11,550 nucleotides of DNA from the NCBI GenBank assembly GCA_947374315.1, contig CANCBK010000055.1, forward strand, positions 1 through 11,550. The letters run 5' to 3'. The DNA comes from Burkholderiaceae bacterium (lineage in GTDB: Bacteria > Pseudomonadota > Gammaproteobacteria > Burkholderiales > Burkholderiaceae). The notes under the pieces are model-generated. The model made no database searches, was not told the DNA's origin, and saw nothing but the letters and a program-made list of their open reading frames with translations. Below are positions 1 through 7,443 of the stretch, piece by piece. How positions within the stretch are numbered: position 1 is the first letter of the stretch; each line of letters opens with the position of its first letter. A program made the position numbers and the translations under genes.

Positions 1-130
1 CAAATGCGATGCTCACCTTGGCCATGTCTTTGATGATGGACCGCAACCTACAGGCTTGCGTTACTGCATTAATTCCGCCTCTTTGAGTTTTGAGCCCTCA
101 GAGAATGTTCAGACTACTAAAAATGAGTAA
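1..130 (+). CDS. msrB: Peptide-methionine (R)-S-oxide reductase, C-terminal part (5' end outside window)
   Basis: This is the last 42 codons of an MsrB, read in frame from base 2 to a TAA at 128-130. MsrB reduces methionine-R-sulfoxide in oxidised proteins. The visible part has the family's CDAHLGHVF block, the PTGLRYCIN block carrying the catalytic cysteine, and the NSASL segment that normally follows it. The cysteine just before DAHLGH is in the place of a ligand of the structural zinc found in most MsrB proteins. The tail ends about 14 residues after NSASL, which is a normal finish. The fragment is too short to appear as a full open reading frame and the start lies upstream. yciB begins 26 bases after the stop on the same strand. 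Confidence 0.93.
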   Translation, partial: KCDAHLGHVFDDGPQPTGLRYCINSASLSFEPSENVQTTKNE

Positions 131-156
131 CTTAAGAATAGCGGGATAATGCGTGT

Positions 157-705
157 ATGAAATTTTTATTTGACCTCTTCCCCATCATCCTCTTTTTTAT
201 TGCCTTCAAGTTTGGCGATATTTACACCGCAACCATCGTCGCCATGGTTGCCACCATTGGACAAATTTTATGGGTCTACTATCTTCATCGCAAAATCGAT
301 GCCATGCAATGGGTCAGCTTAGTCATGATCCTGGTCTTCGGTAGCTTGACAATTTTCTTGCACAATAAGACGTTTATCCAACTAAAGCCAACCGCTTTGT
401 ACTGGCTGTTCTCAGGCGCACTATTAATTAGTGCCCAATTCTTCCGGAAGAATTGGATTCAGGTCCTCATGGGTAAACAAATCACTCTTAAAGCGCACAG
501 CTCAAAATCAGTTTGGCATCAAGTGAATATGGCTTGGGCACTGTTCTTCTTCCTGATGGGCGCTTTAAATCTCTACGTAGCCTTTGAATATTCTGAAGAG
601 GCGTGGGTCAATTTCAAACTATTTGGTAGCACAGGCCTATTGGTAGTGTTCGTTATTCTTCAGGGGGTTTGGCTTAGCCGCCATATGGAGCACCCAGCAG
701 AATGA
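157..705 (+). CDS. yciB: YciB/IspZ family inner-membrane protein (septation protein A)
   Basis: The product is a 182-residue inner-membrane protein with about five hydrophobic helices, close to the usual length of about 180 for YciB (formerly IspZ, septation protein A). E. coli YciB has been linked to cell-envelope integrity and division, and its Shigella counterpart to septation; its biochemical activity is unknown. Supporting sequence includes the opening FLFDLFPIILFF with FKFGDIY, the FGSLTIFLHN stretch, the KPTALYWLF block and the FRKNWIQVLMGKQI loop, all typical of the family. The ATG at 157 follows msrB by 26 bases, with only a poor Shine-Dalgarno sequence. The stop TGA at 703-705 overlaps the ATG of the bolA-family gene in an ATGA, so the two are probably translationally coupled. 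Confidence 0.93.
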   Translation: MKFLFDLFPIILFFIAFKFGDIYTATIVAMVATIGQILWVYYLHRKIDAMQWVSLVMILVFGSLTIFLHNKTFIQLKPTALYWLFSGALLISAQFFRKNWIQVLMGKQITLKAHSSKSVWHQVNMAWALFFFLMGALNLYVAFEYSEEAWVNFKLFGSTGLLVVFVILQGVWLSRHMEHPAE

Positions 706-986
706 GCATTAACCAAGATCGGATGGATCACTTCGAGGCTGACTTGCGAAATGCCTTTCAGGTATTTGAGTTGAGCATCGCGGATGAAAGCCACCTCCAT
801 GCCGGCCATGCTGGCGCTGCTAGCGGTGGCGGTCATTTCAAGCTTACGATTGTTGCCCCGGAATTCGAAGGGCTCAATACGGTAGCGCGTCATCGCGCCA
901 TCTATGCAACCCTGAATAAATATTTTCCTGCTGAGATCCATGCCCTCACAATCGCAGCCTTCACACCTAGTGAAAGCACTAATTAG
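702..986 (+). CDS. BolA family protein
   Basis: The product is a 94-residue BolA-family protein. BolA proteins form [2Fe-2S]-bridged complexes with monothiol glutaredoxins and act in iron-sulfur trafficking or in transcriptional and stress responses. Visible family marks are the basic RHRAIY motif at residues 63-68 and the invariant histidine followed by ALTIAAF near residue 80, which is the position used as a cluster ligand in BolA-glutaredoxin complexes. A Gly/His/Ala-rich loop (about residues 31-45) lies just before the HFKLTIVAPEF strand. The start overlaps the yciB stop by four bases. The sequence does not show whether it is closest to BolA, IbaG or BolA3, so I give no symbol. No glutaredoxin gene is visible nearby. 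Confidence 0.9.
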   Translation: MSINQDRMDHFEADLRNAFQVFELSIADESHLHAGHAGAASGGGHFKLTIVAPEFEGLNTVARHRAIYATLNKYFPAEIHALTIAAFTPSESTN

Positions 987-1040
987 CCGTCATTTCCTTT
1001 AATATTGCTTTTCATTCATTTTTATTAACGATCAGATCCC

Positions 1041-1835
1041 ATGTTGAACACACGCCAAATTTTGACTATTAGCGCCCTTAGCGCTGTATTTCTCTCTTCC
1101 GCGGTTTTTGCGCAAAATGCAGCCATTGTGAATGGCAAGTCGATCCCTAAATCTCAGTTAGATAAGTTGGTGCAAAAATCGCAGCAGCCCGATAATCCGC
1201 AGGTACGCGATCAAGCAAGAGAAATGTTGGTTACTCGTGAGCTAATCCTTCAAGAAGCCAGTAATCGCGGCGTGACGCAAAAAGATTCCGTGCGTGAGCA
1301 ACTTGAGCAATCCAAAATGGGCATTCTCATTGCTGCTGTTTTCGAGGACTACATTGACAGGGAGGGTGTTGCCGAAGCGGATTTAAAAGTCGCCTACGAG
1401 CAGGTTAAAGGTCAATTTTCTGGCAAGGAATACCATGTTGAGCACATCTTGGTGGAAAAAGAATCTGATGCCAAGGCCATCACCGCTCAACTAAAGGCTG
1501 GTGGTAACTTTGAGCAAATCGCCAAGGAGAAATCAAAAGATCCTGGCTCAGCGCCCAATGGTGGCGATCTTGGCTGGGTAAGCGACAAATCACTTGTACC
1601 TGACTTTTCAAAGGTCATGGTTCAACTCAAAAAAGGTCAAACTACCGATAAGCCAGTAAAAACACAATATGGTTGGCACATCATTAAGGTGGATGACATC
1701 CGCGATGTCGCGGTACCAAGCATGGAAGAAATGAAGGACCAGCTAAAGCAGATGATTACTGCAGATCAGAATTGGCAAAAAGCGAAGTTCTCCGAAATGA
1801 TGCAAAAGTTACGCGCTAAAGCCAAGATTCAATAA
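1041..1835 (+). CDS. Periplasmic parvulin-type (PpiC/SurA-like) peptidyl-prolyl cis-trans isomerase
   Basis: The product is a 264-residue exported prolyl isomerase, probably a folding factor for periplasmic or outer-membrane proteins. Residues 1-24 form a Sec signal peptide: a short basic start, a hydrophobic core, and AVFA before QN, a good signal peptidase I site. Residues 25-125 resemble a helical SurA-N-like chaperone segment. The rotamase domain covers about 131-220 and shows the parvulin blocks HVEHILV, FEQIAKEKSKDPGS, NGGDLGWV, LVPDF and YGWHIIKV. A charged helical tail follows. Similar proteins are common in Burkholderiales. The gene begins 54 bases after the bolA-family stop without a strong Shine-Dalgarno sequence and is closed by a hairpin terminator about 18 bases after its stop, so it probably ends the msrB-to-ppi transcript. 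Confidence 0.93.
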   Translation: MLNTRQILTISALSAVFLSSAVFAQNAAIVNGKSIPKSQLDKLVQKSQQPDNPQVRDQAREMLVTRELILQEASNRGVTQKDSVREQLEQSKMGILIAAVFEDYIDREGVAEADLKVAYEQVKGQFSGKEYHVEHILVEKESDAKAITAQLKAGGNFEQIAKEKSKDPGSAPNGGDLGWVSDKSLVPDFSKVMVQLKKGQTTDKPVKTQYGWHIIKVDDIRDVAVPSMEEMKDQLKQMITADQNWQKAKFSEMMQKLRAKAKIQ

Positions 1836-1852
1836 GTCTTACCGCCCAACCC

Positions 1853-1882
1853 AAAACCCAGGCTAAGTCCCTGGGGTTTTTC
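1853..1882 (+). terminator. Rho-independent terminator after the isomerase gene
   Basis: The 5' arm AAAACCCAGG (1853-1862) pairs with CCTGGGGTTTT (1870-1880), leaving one bulged G and a 7-base loop, and runs into a T tract ending at 1881. The hairpin lies between the isomerase stop (1835) and gloA (1924). The A-rich 5' arm mirrors the T tract, so it could also work weakly on the minus strand, but no minus-strand gene ends here. Confidence 0.8.
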
Positions 1883-1923
1883 ATTCTCAACGAAAAACTA
1901 CAATAAGCTTTATATTTGCACTC

Positions 1924-2310
1924 ATGATGATTCTTCACACCATGCTGAGAGTCGGCAATATGGCTCGCTCGATTGATTTCTATACCAAAGTGCTGGGGAT
2001 GAACTTGCTGCGCACTACTGAGCGTCCCGAGCAAAAGTATTCACTGGCATTTGTGGGTTTTGGTGCAGGCAATACTGACGGGCAATCCGAAATCGAATTA
2101 ACTTATAACCATGGTGTTGATAGCTATCAATTAGGCGATGCCTATGGGCATATTGCCATTAGCGTTTCCGATGCATACGCTGCTTGTGAAAAAATACGAG
2201 CGTCTGGTGGCAACATCAGCAGAGAAGCTGGCCCTGTAATGGGCGGAGATACCATCATTGCATTCGTTACAGATCCCGATGGTTACAAGATTGAATTAAT
2301 CCAATATTGA
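1924..2310 (+). CDS. gloA: Lactoylglutathione lyase (glyoxalase I)
   Basis: The 128-residue enzyme converts the hemithioacetal of methylglyoxal and glutathione into S-lactoylglutathione, the first step of glyoxalase detoxification in the cytosol. It follows the bacterial, nickel-type GlxI along its length: LHTMLRVGN at the start, [43 protein letters not shown] and [10 protein letters not shown]. All four expected metal ligands are present at H5, E58, H76 and E124. The ATG at 1924 is preferred to the next ATG at 1927 because it puts the first histidine at residue 5, as in E. coli GlxI. The gene follows the terminator at 1853-1882 and so needs its own promoter, which I could not place. The FemAB-like gene starts 16 bases after its stop. 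Confidence 0.96.
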   Translation: MMILHTMLRVGNMARSIDFYTKVLGMNLLRTTERPEQKYSLAFVGFGAGNTDGQSEIELTYNHGVDSYQLGDAYGHIAISVSDAYAACEKIRASGGNISREAGPVMGGDTIIAFVTDPDGYKIELIQY

Positions 2311-2326
2311 TATCAGCTCTCGATTT

Positions 2327-3499
2327 TTGAATTCAGACTCCCATCAAATTCGGATTACACAAAGTCTTTCAGAAGTTTCTGAAAGTGATTGGAATGCTCT
2401 CCTTCCCGCTGATGCTGGCCCCTTTCTCAAGTATGAGTTTCTCATTACTCTAGAGCAAACTGGATGTGTCGGCGGAAATACAGGCTGGCAAATCGCGCAT
2501 ATTCTGCTTGAAAATAATCAATCCCAATTGATTGGGGCTATGCCGCTTTACCTGAAGCAGCATTCCTACGGCGAGTTCGTATTTGACTGGTCCTGGGCAG
2601 AGGCCTATCAACAAAACAACATGGCCTACTATCCGAAGGCGCTGTGCGCCATTCCATTCACTCCAGTTCGTGGAGCTAGGTTCCTGGCCTCACCGCATCA
2701 AAATATCAGTGAAATTCAAGCTATTTTAATTTCCGCTCTGAAGACGCTTGTTAATCAGAATGGACTCTCCTCTGCTCATATTCTCTTTCCCGAGGACATG
2801 GAATTGGCGGAACTTAAAAAGCAAGGCTTCATGTTGCGCGATTCCGTTCAATTCCATTGGCATAACCGTAACTATCTAGATTTTGAGCAATTTCTAGCAG
2901 ACCTAACCATGAAGCGCCGAAAAAATATACGGCGAGAGCGTGCTGAAGTGGCGCAACACAATATTGAGTATCAGCATCTGGGGGGAGGTTCAGCTAGTGC
3001 AAAAGATTGGGCGTTCTTTTATCACTGTTATGCAAATACATATCTAGAGCACAGGTCTAACCCCTATCTCACAGAAGAATTTTTTCAATTATGGTCACAG
3101 CGCATGCCTGACAATTTACATTTGATTATTGCTAATCAAGCTGGCGAACCAATTGCCGCATCTTTGCTAGTAATAGATAAAAAAAGTTCAAAGGCATATG
3201 GTCGCTATTGGGGCGCAATCGAATATATTCCCTGCCTTCATTTTGAACTCTCTTATTACCAGGCTATTGAATACTGCATTGAGCAGCGCATCCAACTCTT
3301 TGAAGGTGGCGCTCAGGGTGAGCATAAGATGGCTAGAGGCTTTTTACCGACGACGATCCAATCTGCGCATTGGATAGAGGATGAGTCATTTTCTGAAGCG
3401 ATTAAGCGTTTTTTAGAGCGCGAACATGAAGGTATGAACTCTTACATAGATGAGCTTGAGCAGCATCTACCGCTGAAATCGACTACAGTACAGGGATGA
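2327..3499 (+). CDS. DUF482/FemAB-like GNAT-fold acyltransferase (COG3146 type)
   Basis: The 390-residue protein belongs to the 'peptidogalycan biosynthesis'/FemAB-like family (DUF482), a tandem GNAT-fold group whose substrate is unknown. Family marks are the N-terminal SDWNAL and PFLKYEFL blocks, the PLYLK and FDWSWAEAY blocks, the basic MKRRKNIRRER stretch near residues 190-200, GRYWGA with HFELSYY, and the FEGGAQGEHKMARGF block near residues 325-339. There is no signal peptide or membrane segment, so it is probably cytosolic. The start is a TTG at 2327: an in-frame stop at 2297-2299 blocks any long extension and the next internal ATG lies well inside the conserved region. It follows gloA by 16 bases, and its stop overlaps the ATG of the DUF1289 gene (ATGA at 3496-3499), implying coupled translation. 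Confidence 0.88.
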   Translation: MNSDSHQIRITQSLSEVSESDWNALLPADAGPFLKYEFLITLEQTGCVGGNTGWQIAHILLENNQSQLIGAMPLYLKQHSYGEFVFDWSWAEAYQQNNMAYYPKALCAIPFTPVRGARFLASPHQNISEIQAILISALKTLVNQNGLSSAHILFPEDMELAELKKQGFMLRDSVQFHWHNRNYLDFEQFLADLTMKRRKNIRRERAEVAQHNIEYQHLGGGSASAKDWAFFYHCYANTYLEHRSNPYLTEEFFQLWSQRMPDNLHLIIANQAGEPIAASLLVIDKKSSKAYGRYWGAIEYIPCLHFELSYYQAIEYCIEQRIQLFEGGAQGEHKMARGFLPTTIQSAHWIEDESFSEAIKRFLEREHEGMNSYIDELEQHLPLKSTTVQG

Positions 3500-3753
3500 G
3501 CAATTCAAGCAATAAATCAGCTGACCAAGATGGTTCTAATTCCCTAGCGGTCGGGGATGACGCCTCAGATTCGCCCTGCATTGGTGTATGCACCACTCTT
3601 TATGATGAAATTTGTCAGGGGTGTGGTCGCACCCTCAATGAGGTGAGCAACTGGGTATTCTTCAGTCAAGAAGAAAAAGATATGGTTTGGAAACGCATCC
3701 GTGCAGACGACACGGCCATGCGCTTCCAACGTCAAGCCAAAGAAGGCAACTAG
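3496..3753 (+). CDS. DUF1289 family small cysteine-motif protein
   Basis: This is an 85-residue protein of unknown function with the DUF1289 signature. Four cysteines are spaced C28-x3-C32-x7-C40-x2-C43 within SPCIGVC and ICQGCGRT, followed by the conserved NEVSNW segment. The pattern suggests binding of zinc or an iron-sulfur cluster, which is inference; no biochemistry is known to me. The first 25 residues are Ser/Asp/Asn-rich and probably disordered, and the tail is basic. Translation is coupled by ATGA overlap to the FemAB-like acyltransferase gene. At the 3' end its TAG overlaps the stop of the convergent ybiT gene inside the palindrome CTAG, leaving no room for a separate terminator. 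Confidence 0.88.
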   Translation: MSNSSNKSADQDGSNSLAVGDDASDSPCIGVCTTLYDEICQGCGRTLNEVSNWVFFSQEEKDMVWKRIRADDTAMRFQRQAKEGN

Positions 3754-5357
3754 CCGGCTAAAGCTTGGCTACGTAAATACTCTTCATAAGTGCCCGAATA
3801 GTCAACAATCGTTCCATCCATTTTGACCTCTAAGATACGATTGGCTAAAGCGGAAACAAACTCGCGGTCGTGAGAAACGAAGATCAAAGTACCTTCGTAT
3901 TTCTCAAGTGCAATTTGTAAGCTCTCAATGGATTCCATATCCATGTGATTGGTTGGCTCATCCATTGCGAGCACATTATATTTTTGAAGCATCAACTTGC
4001 CCCAAATCATGCGGCCTTTCTCGCCACCTGAGAGCACCTTTACCGACTTGCCAATATCGTCACCAGAAAACAAGAGTCGACCTAGGGTTCCGCGGATCAC
4101 TTGATCATCATCACCAGTATTGCGCCACTCATTCATCCAATCCATCAGAGTTTCATCTTTGGCAAATAGCTCGGTGTTGTCTTGCGGCATTACGCCTACA
4201 TTCGCGTTTTCAGCCCACTTTACATCGCCACTGTCTGCCTGAATTCCACTAAAGCGTTTGCTGAGAATTGTTTTGAGTAGAGTTGTTTTACCAGCGCCGT
4301 TTTGACCAATAATTGCAACTTTTTCACCTGCACGAATGGCAATTTTGAAATTCTTAAAAATAGGACGGTCATAGGCCTTAGAAAGTGCATTACATTCAAC
4401 TGCCATATTGTGAAGTTTCTTCTCAGAATCAAAACGAATAAATGGATTCTGGCGCGAAGAAGGCTTCACCTCGGTGATCTCAATCTTCTCTAACTGCTTT
4501 TGACGAGAAGTTGCTTGGCGCGCTTTAGAAGCGTTTGCAGAAAACCGCGCAACGAAAGCCTGTAATTCAGCAATCTTTTCCTTGGCTTTTACGTTCGAAG
4601 TTAACTGCTGCGCTCTTGCCTGTACAGATGCCAGCATATAAGAGTCATAGTTACCCGGGTAAACCTTAAGAGTCCCAAAGTCCATGTCGGCCATGTGCGT
4701 GCAGACTTGATTTAAGAAATGGCGATCATGGGAGATGATCACAATCGTACTTTTAATTTGATTGAGGATATCTTCTAACCAATGAATTGAGTGAATATCT
4801 AAGTTATTGGTTGGCTCATCTAGCAAAAGCACGTCCGGGTCAGAGAACAATGCTTGCGCTAGCAGTACGCGTAATTTCCAACCTGGAGCCACATTGCTCA
4901 TTGGGCCGTTGTGTTGCTCAATAGGAATGCCAATGCCTAATAGTAGCTCCCCCGCTTTTGCTTCTGCGGTATAGCCTCCGTATTCAGCATACTTACCCTC
5001 AAGCTCTGCAGCCTTCATGTAATCTTCATCAGTTGCATCGGGATTGGCATAAATAGCATCGCGTTCAGCGGCGGCCTTCCACATTTCTTCGTGACCCATC
5101 ATCACAACATCTAATACACGCTGATCTTCGTAAGCAAACTGATCTTGGCGCAATTTACCCAAACGAATCCCTGGATCCAAACTCACATTGCCGCTAGTGG
5201 GCTCTAGCTCGCCACCAAGGATTTTCATAAAAGTAGACTTACCGCAACCATTGGCCCCTATCAAGCCATAGCGATTGCCACCGCCAAATTTGACAGAAAT
5301 ATTTTCAAACAGGGGCTTAGCCCCAAACTGCATAGTGATATTAGATGCTGACAACAC
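3750..5357 (-). CDS. ybiT: ABC-F family ATPase, YbiT type
   Basis: The 535-residue soluble protein has two fused ABC ATPase domains and no membrane segment, as in ABC-F factors that act on the ribosome. It tracks E. coli YbiT closely, beginning with the [24 protein letters not shown] run. Domain 1 has Walker [10 protein letters not shown] (34-42), Walker [12 protein letters not shown] (177-187) and H-switch SHDR (209-212). The inter-domain linker covers about 243-315 and includes [15 protein letters not shown]. Domain 2 has Walker [10 protein letters not shown] (351-359), LSGGEKGRM (442-450), DEPTNHMD (466-473) and SHDR (495-498). Domain 1 lacks LSGGQ and has VAPGWKLRV (156-164), a YbiT-family trait. 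The start is GTG, aligning with E. coli Met1. About 100 bases separate it from yhhQ; they hold a likely yhhQ terminator and presumably its own promoter, which I could not define. Confidence 0.95.
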   Translation of the reverse strand: MLSASNITMQFGAKPLFENISVKFGGGNRYGLIGANGCGKSTFMKILGGELEPTSGNVSLDPGIRLGKLRQDQFAYEDQRVLDVVMMGHEEMWKAAAERDAIYANPDATDEDYMKAAELEGKYAEYGGYTAEAKAGELLLGIGIPIEQHNGPMSNVAPGWKLRVLLAQALFSDPDVLLLDEPTNNLDIHSIHWLEDILNQIKSTIVIISHDRHFLNQVCTHMADMDFGTLKVYPGNYDSYMLASVQARAQQLTSNVKAKEKIAELQAFVARFSANASKARQATSRQKQLEKIEITEVKPSSRQNPFIRFDSEKKLHNMAVECNALSKAYDRPIFKNFKIAIRAGEKVAIIGQNGAGKTTLLKTILSKRFSGIQADSGDVKWAENANVGVMPQDNTELFAKDETLMDWMNEWRNTGDDDQVIRGTLGRLLFSGDDIGKSVKVLSGGEKGRMIWGKLMLQKYNVLAMDEPTNHMDMESIESLQIALEKYEGTLIFVSHDREFVSALANRILEVKMDGTIVDYSGTYEEYLRSQALAG

Positions 5358-5442
5358 GGATGGGTTCTTGCTTTCTGATAGTGAATACGAGGGTGCAGAT
5401 GCGGGTTTGCATCAAAGAGCATTATTTTAACGGCTTGCAACT

Positions 5443-5468
5443 AAAAAAGCCCCTAGAACTAGACTTTT
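5443..5468 (-). terminator. Possible rho-independent terminator at the end of yhhQ
   Basis: On the minus strand AAAAGTCT (plus 5461-5468) pairs with GGGCTTTT (plus 5445-5452) through 8 base pairs, two of them G-T wobbles, around an 8-base loop, and continues into TTTTTT (plus 5443-5448, overlapping the arm). The 5' arm overlaps the last codons and stop of yhhQ. The energy is modest because of the wobbles. It would separate yhhQ from ybiT transcription. Confidence 0.45.
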
Positions 5469-6169
5469 AGCTTAAATGGGCTGAAATTCGTATGAATATC
5501 GTAGTGATCTTCATTTTCTTTGCGCTTTAGGTAGCCCACTACCCAGTAGGTTAATGGGGTAGCTAGAATCTCCCAGGCTGTTTTAAGAACATATTGCGCA
5601 AAAGCAACGGCAACAACTTCCTTTAAGGACCATTGACCATAAAAAGCCAATATATAGAACAAGGAGGAGTCCACCAGCTCACCAGCAGCAGTCGATCCGA
5701 TCGTCCTCATCCAGAGAAATCGGCCACGGGTAAAAATCTTCATTTTGGCAAGCGTATAGCTATTAACAAAGCTACCGCTCCAGAAGGCTAGCATCGAAGC
5801 CAGGGCTATTCGCCAAGAATTGCCAAAAACGGTTTCCATCCCCTGCTGGTAATTGGCCATATAAGATCCGGGGGCAACCGGCAAAGCAATCACAATTTGA
5901 GCCATGATGGCGGCAAATGCAAGCGCTCCAAAACCAGCCCAAACGGCTCGGCGGTCATAAGCATAGCCATAGACCTCGGTCAGGATGTCACCAAAAAAGT
6001 ATGAAATGGGAAAAAACAGAATTCCGGCGCCAAAGATCACCTTGCCAAAATACGGAAGCTCAAATTCCGAGACTTTGGCAGCACCGATAAAGTTAGAGCA
6101 AAGTAGGACCACGACAAAGGCTGTCAATATCAAGTCGTAATAGCGGTGATGGTGTCTAGATGGGTCCAT
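5459..6169 (-). CDS. yhhQ: Queuosine precursor transporter (YhhQ/DUF165 family)
   Basis: The 236-residue inner-membrane protein has about six hydrophobic helices, matching the YhhQ (COG1738, VUT family) transporters that take up queuosine precursors such as preQ0/preQ1 for wobble-position tRNA modification. Family blocks include LLCSNFIGAAK, the FFPISYFFGDILTEVYGY segment with its conserved acidic residues, MLAFWSGSFVNSY, RTIGSTAAGELVDSS and the KTAWEILATPLTYWVV helix. I chose the ATG at 6167-6169. The open frame continues to 6265, but the extra 32 residues are an unusual hydrophobic stretch, would overlap gcdH by one base and would consume the whole divergent promoter region. No clear Shine-Dalgarno sequence marks either start. 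No other queuosine biosynthesis gene is in the window. Confidence 0.88.
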   Translation of the reverse strand: MDPSRHHHRYYDLILTAFVVVLLCSNFIGAAKVSEFELPYFGKVIFGAGILFFPISYFFGDILTEVYGYAYDRRAVWAGFGALAFAAIMAQIVIALPVAPGSYMANYQQGMETVFGNSWRIALASMLAFWSGSFVNSYTLAKMKIFTRGRFLWMRTIGSTAAGELVDSSLFYILAFYGQWSLKEVVAVAFAQYVLKTAWEILATPLTYWVVGYLKRKENEDHYDIHTNFSPFKLKV

Positions 6170-6196
6170 GGGTCCGGAAAAATGGATAATAGAAAC

Positions 6197-6214
6197 AAGA
6201 ATATATGCATTCTT
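6197..6214. promoter_or_regulatory. Inverted repeat in the yhhQ/gcdH divergent promoter region
   Basis: AAGAAT (6197-6202) and its exact complement ATTCTT (6209-6214) are separated by six bases in the 95-base gap between two divergent genes. The spacing, one half-site every 12 bases, resembles an operator for a dimeric regulator. The region is A/T-rich, so chance is a real alternative. No regulator gene is adjacent. Confidence 0.25.
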
Positions 6215-6264
6215 ATCTATTCGCAGGGCATAAATTAAAAATCTTAATAGGATGACTAAGAACA

Positions 6265-7443
6265 ATGAGTAAAGCTAGCTTTAATTGGGCAGACCCACTA
6301 CTCCTCGATACACAACTGACGGAAGAAGAGCGCATGATTCGTGATGCAGCAGCCGAGTATGCCCAAGGTCGCCTCATGCCCAGGATTCACGATGCTTATC
6401 GCAATGAGGCAACTGATCCAGCTATTTTCCGCGAGATGGGTGAATTAGGTCTTTTGGGGATTACCATTCCCGAGCAATATGGCGGAGCCAATCTAAATTA
6501 CGTTTCCTATGGTCTGATTGCCCGCGAGATAGAGCGGGTTGACTCGGGTTACCGCTCGATGATGAGCGTGCAATCCTCGCTCGTCATGGTCCCCATTAAT
6601 GAGTTTGGGAGCGAAGCGCAGAAGCAAAAATACCTACCCAAACTCGCCACTGGCGAATGGATTGGTTGCTTTGGCTTGACCGAGCCAAACTATGGGTCTG
6701 ATGCTGGTGGCATGATTACGCGCGCCAAAAAGGTTCCCGGTGGCTTCTCATTGTCTGGAGCCAAGATGTGGATCTCAAACTCCCCGATTGCCGATATATT
6801 TGTAGTGTGGGCTAAAAACGATGAAGGATTGATTAGGGGCTTTATCCTGGAAAAAGGGATGAAAGGCTTAACAGCGCCAAAGATTAGCGGCAAGATGGGT
6901 CTACGCGCCTCTATTACTGGTGAAATCGTGATGGATGAAGTCTTCGTGCCTGCCGAGAATGAGTTTCCGGAAATTACTGGTCTTAAGGGTCCGTTTACCT
7001 GCCTTAACTCCGCCCGCTTCGGTATTGCTTGGGGGACGCTAGGTGCGGCTGAGTGGTGCTGGCATGCTGCGCGCCAATACACTATGGATCGCAAGCAATT
7101 TGGGCGCCCTCTTGCCGCCAATCAGCTGATTCAGAAGAAATTGGCTGATATGCAAACAGAAATTACGCTGGCCCTGCAGGGATGTCTCCGTCTTGGCCGC
7201 ATGAAAGATGAGGGCATTGCCGCTCCAGAAATCACTTCCATAATGAAGCGCAACTCCTGTGGAAAGTCTCTGGATGTTGCTCGCTTAGCGAGAGATATGC
7301 ATGGTGGGAATGGGATCTCAGATGAATATGGCGTTGTTCGTCATATGCTTAATCTGGAAGTGGTCAATACATATGAAGGCACGCACGATATTCACGCCCT
7401 CATTCTGGGTCGAGCGCAAACCGGCATACAAGCTTTTAGTTAA
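6265..7443 (+). CDS. gcdH: Glutaryl-CoA dehydrogenase-type acyl-CoA dehydrogenase
   Basis: The 392-residue FAD flavoenzyme is predicted to oxidise and decarboxylate glutaryl-CoA to crotonyl-CoA in lysine, tryptophan or aromatic-acid degradation, passing electrons to ETF. The N-terminal helical domain covers about 1-130, the beta domain about 135-235 ([15 protein letters not shown] and KMWISNSP, the FAD/substrate region), and the C-terminal helical domain runs to the end. Two features favour glutaryl-CoA over other acyl-CoA dehydrogenases: arginine R97 in [11 protein letters not shown], equivalent to human GCDH Arg94, and the catalytic base E371 in [17 protein letters not shown]. The ATG at 6265 has AGGA about 12 bases upstream, rather far. 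The gene stands alone: the CoA-transferase often next to gcdH in Burkholderiales is not here. Its TAA overlaps the stop of convergent mnmH. Confidence 0.9.
   Translation: MSKASFNWADPLLLDTQLTEEERMIRDAAAEYAQGRLMPRIHDAYRNEATDPAIFREMGELGLLGITIPEQYGGANLNYVSYGLIAREIERVDSGYRSMMSVQSSLVMVPINEFGSEAQKQKYLPKLATGEWIGCFGLTEPNYGSDAGGMITRAKKVPGGFSLSGAKMWISNSPIADIFVVWAKNDEGLIRGFILEKGMKGLTAPKISGKMGLRASITGEIVMDEVFVPAENEFPEITGLKGPFTCLNSARFGIAWGTLGAAEWCWHAARQYTMDRKQFGRPLAANQLIQKKLADMQTEITLALQGCLRLGRMKDEGIAAPEITSIMKRNSCGKSLDVARLARDMHGGNGISDEYGVVRHMLNLEVVNTYEGTHDIHALILGRAQTGIQAFS

Noticed and set aside
660..941. Minus-strand 93-codon open frame opposite bolA
   Set aside because: It spans the yciB/bolA junction in antisense, and the plus-strand BolA motifs are clear.
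3908..4252. Plus-strand 114-codon open frame inside ybiT
   Set aside because: It is antisense to strongly conserved ABC-F motifs, has low-complexity composition rich in His, Cys and Arg, and resembles no family I know.
6170..6264. preQ1 riboswitch upstream of yhhQ
   Set aside because: I looked for a short C-rich hairpin loop with an A-rich tail before the start and found none; the region is A/T-rich and gives only a simple dyad.
6170..6265. 32-residue N-terminal extension of YhhQ
   Set aside because: It would overlap the gcdH start and leave no promoter space; the YhhQ-like sequence begins soon after the ATG at 6167-6169. It is not fully excluded.
6690..7121. Minus-strand 143-codon open frame inside gcdH
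   Set aside because: It is antisense to the conserved FAD-binding core of gcdH and reads as a Pro/Arg/Ile-rich shadow.
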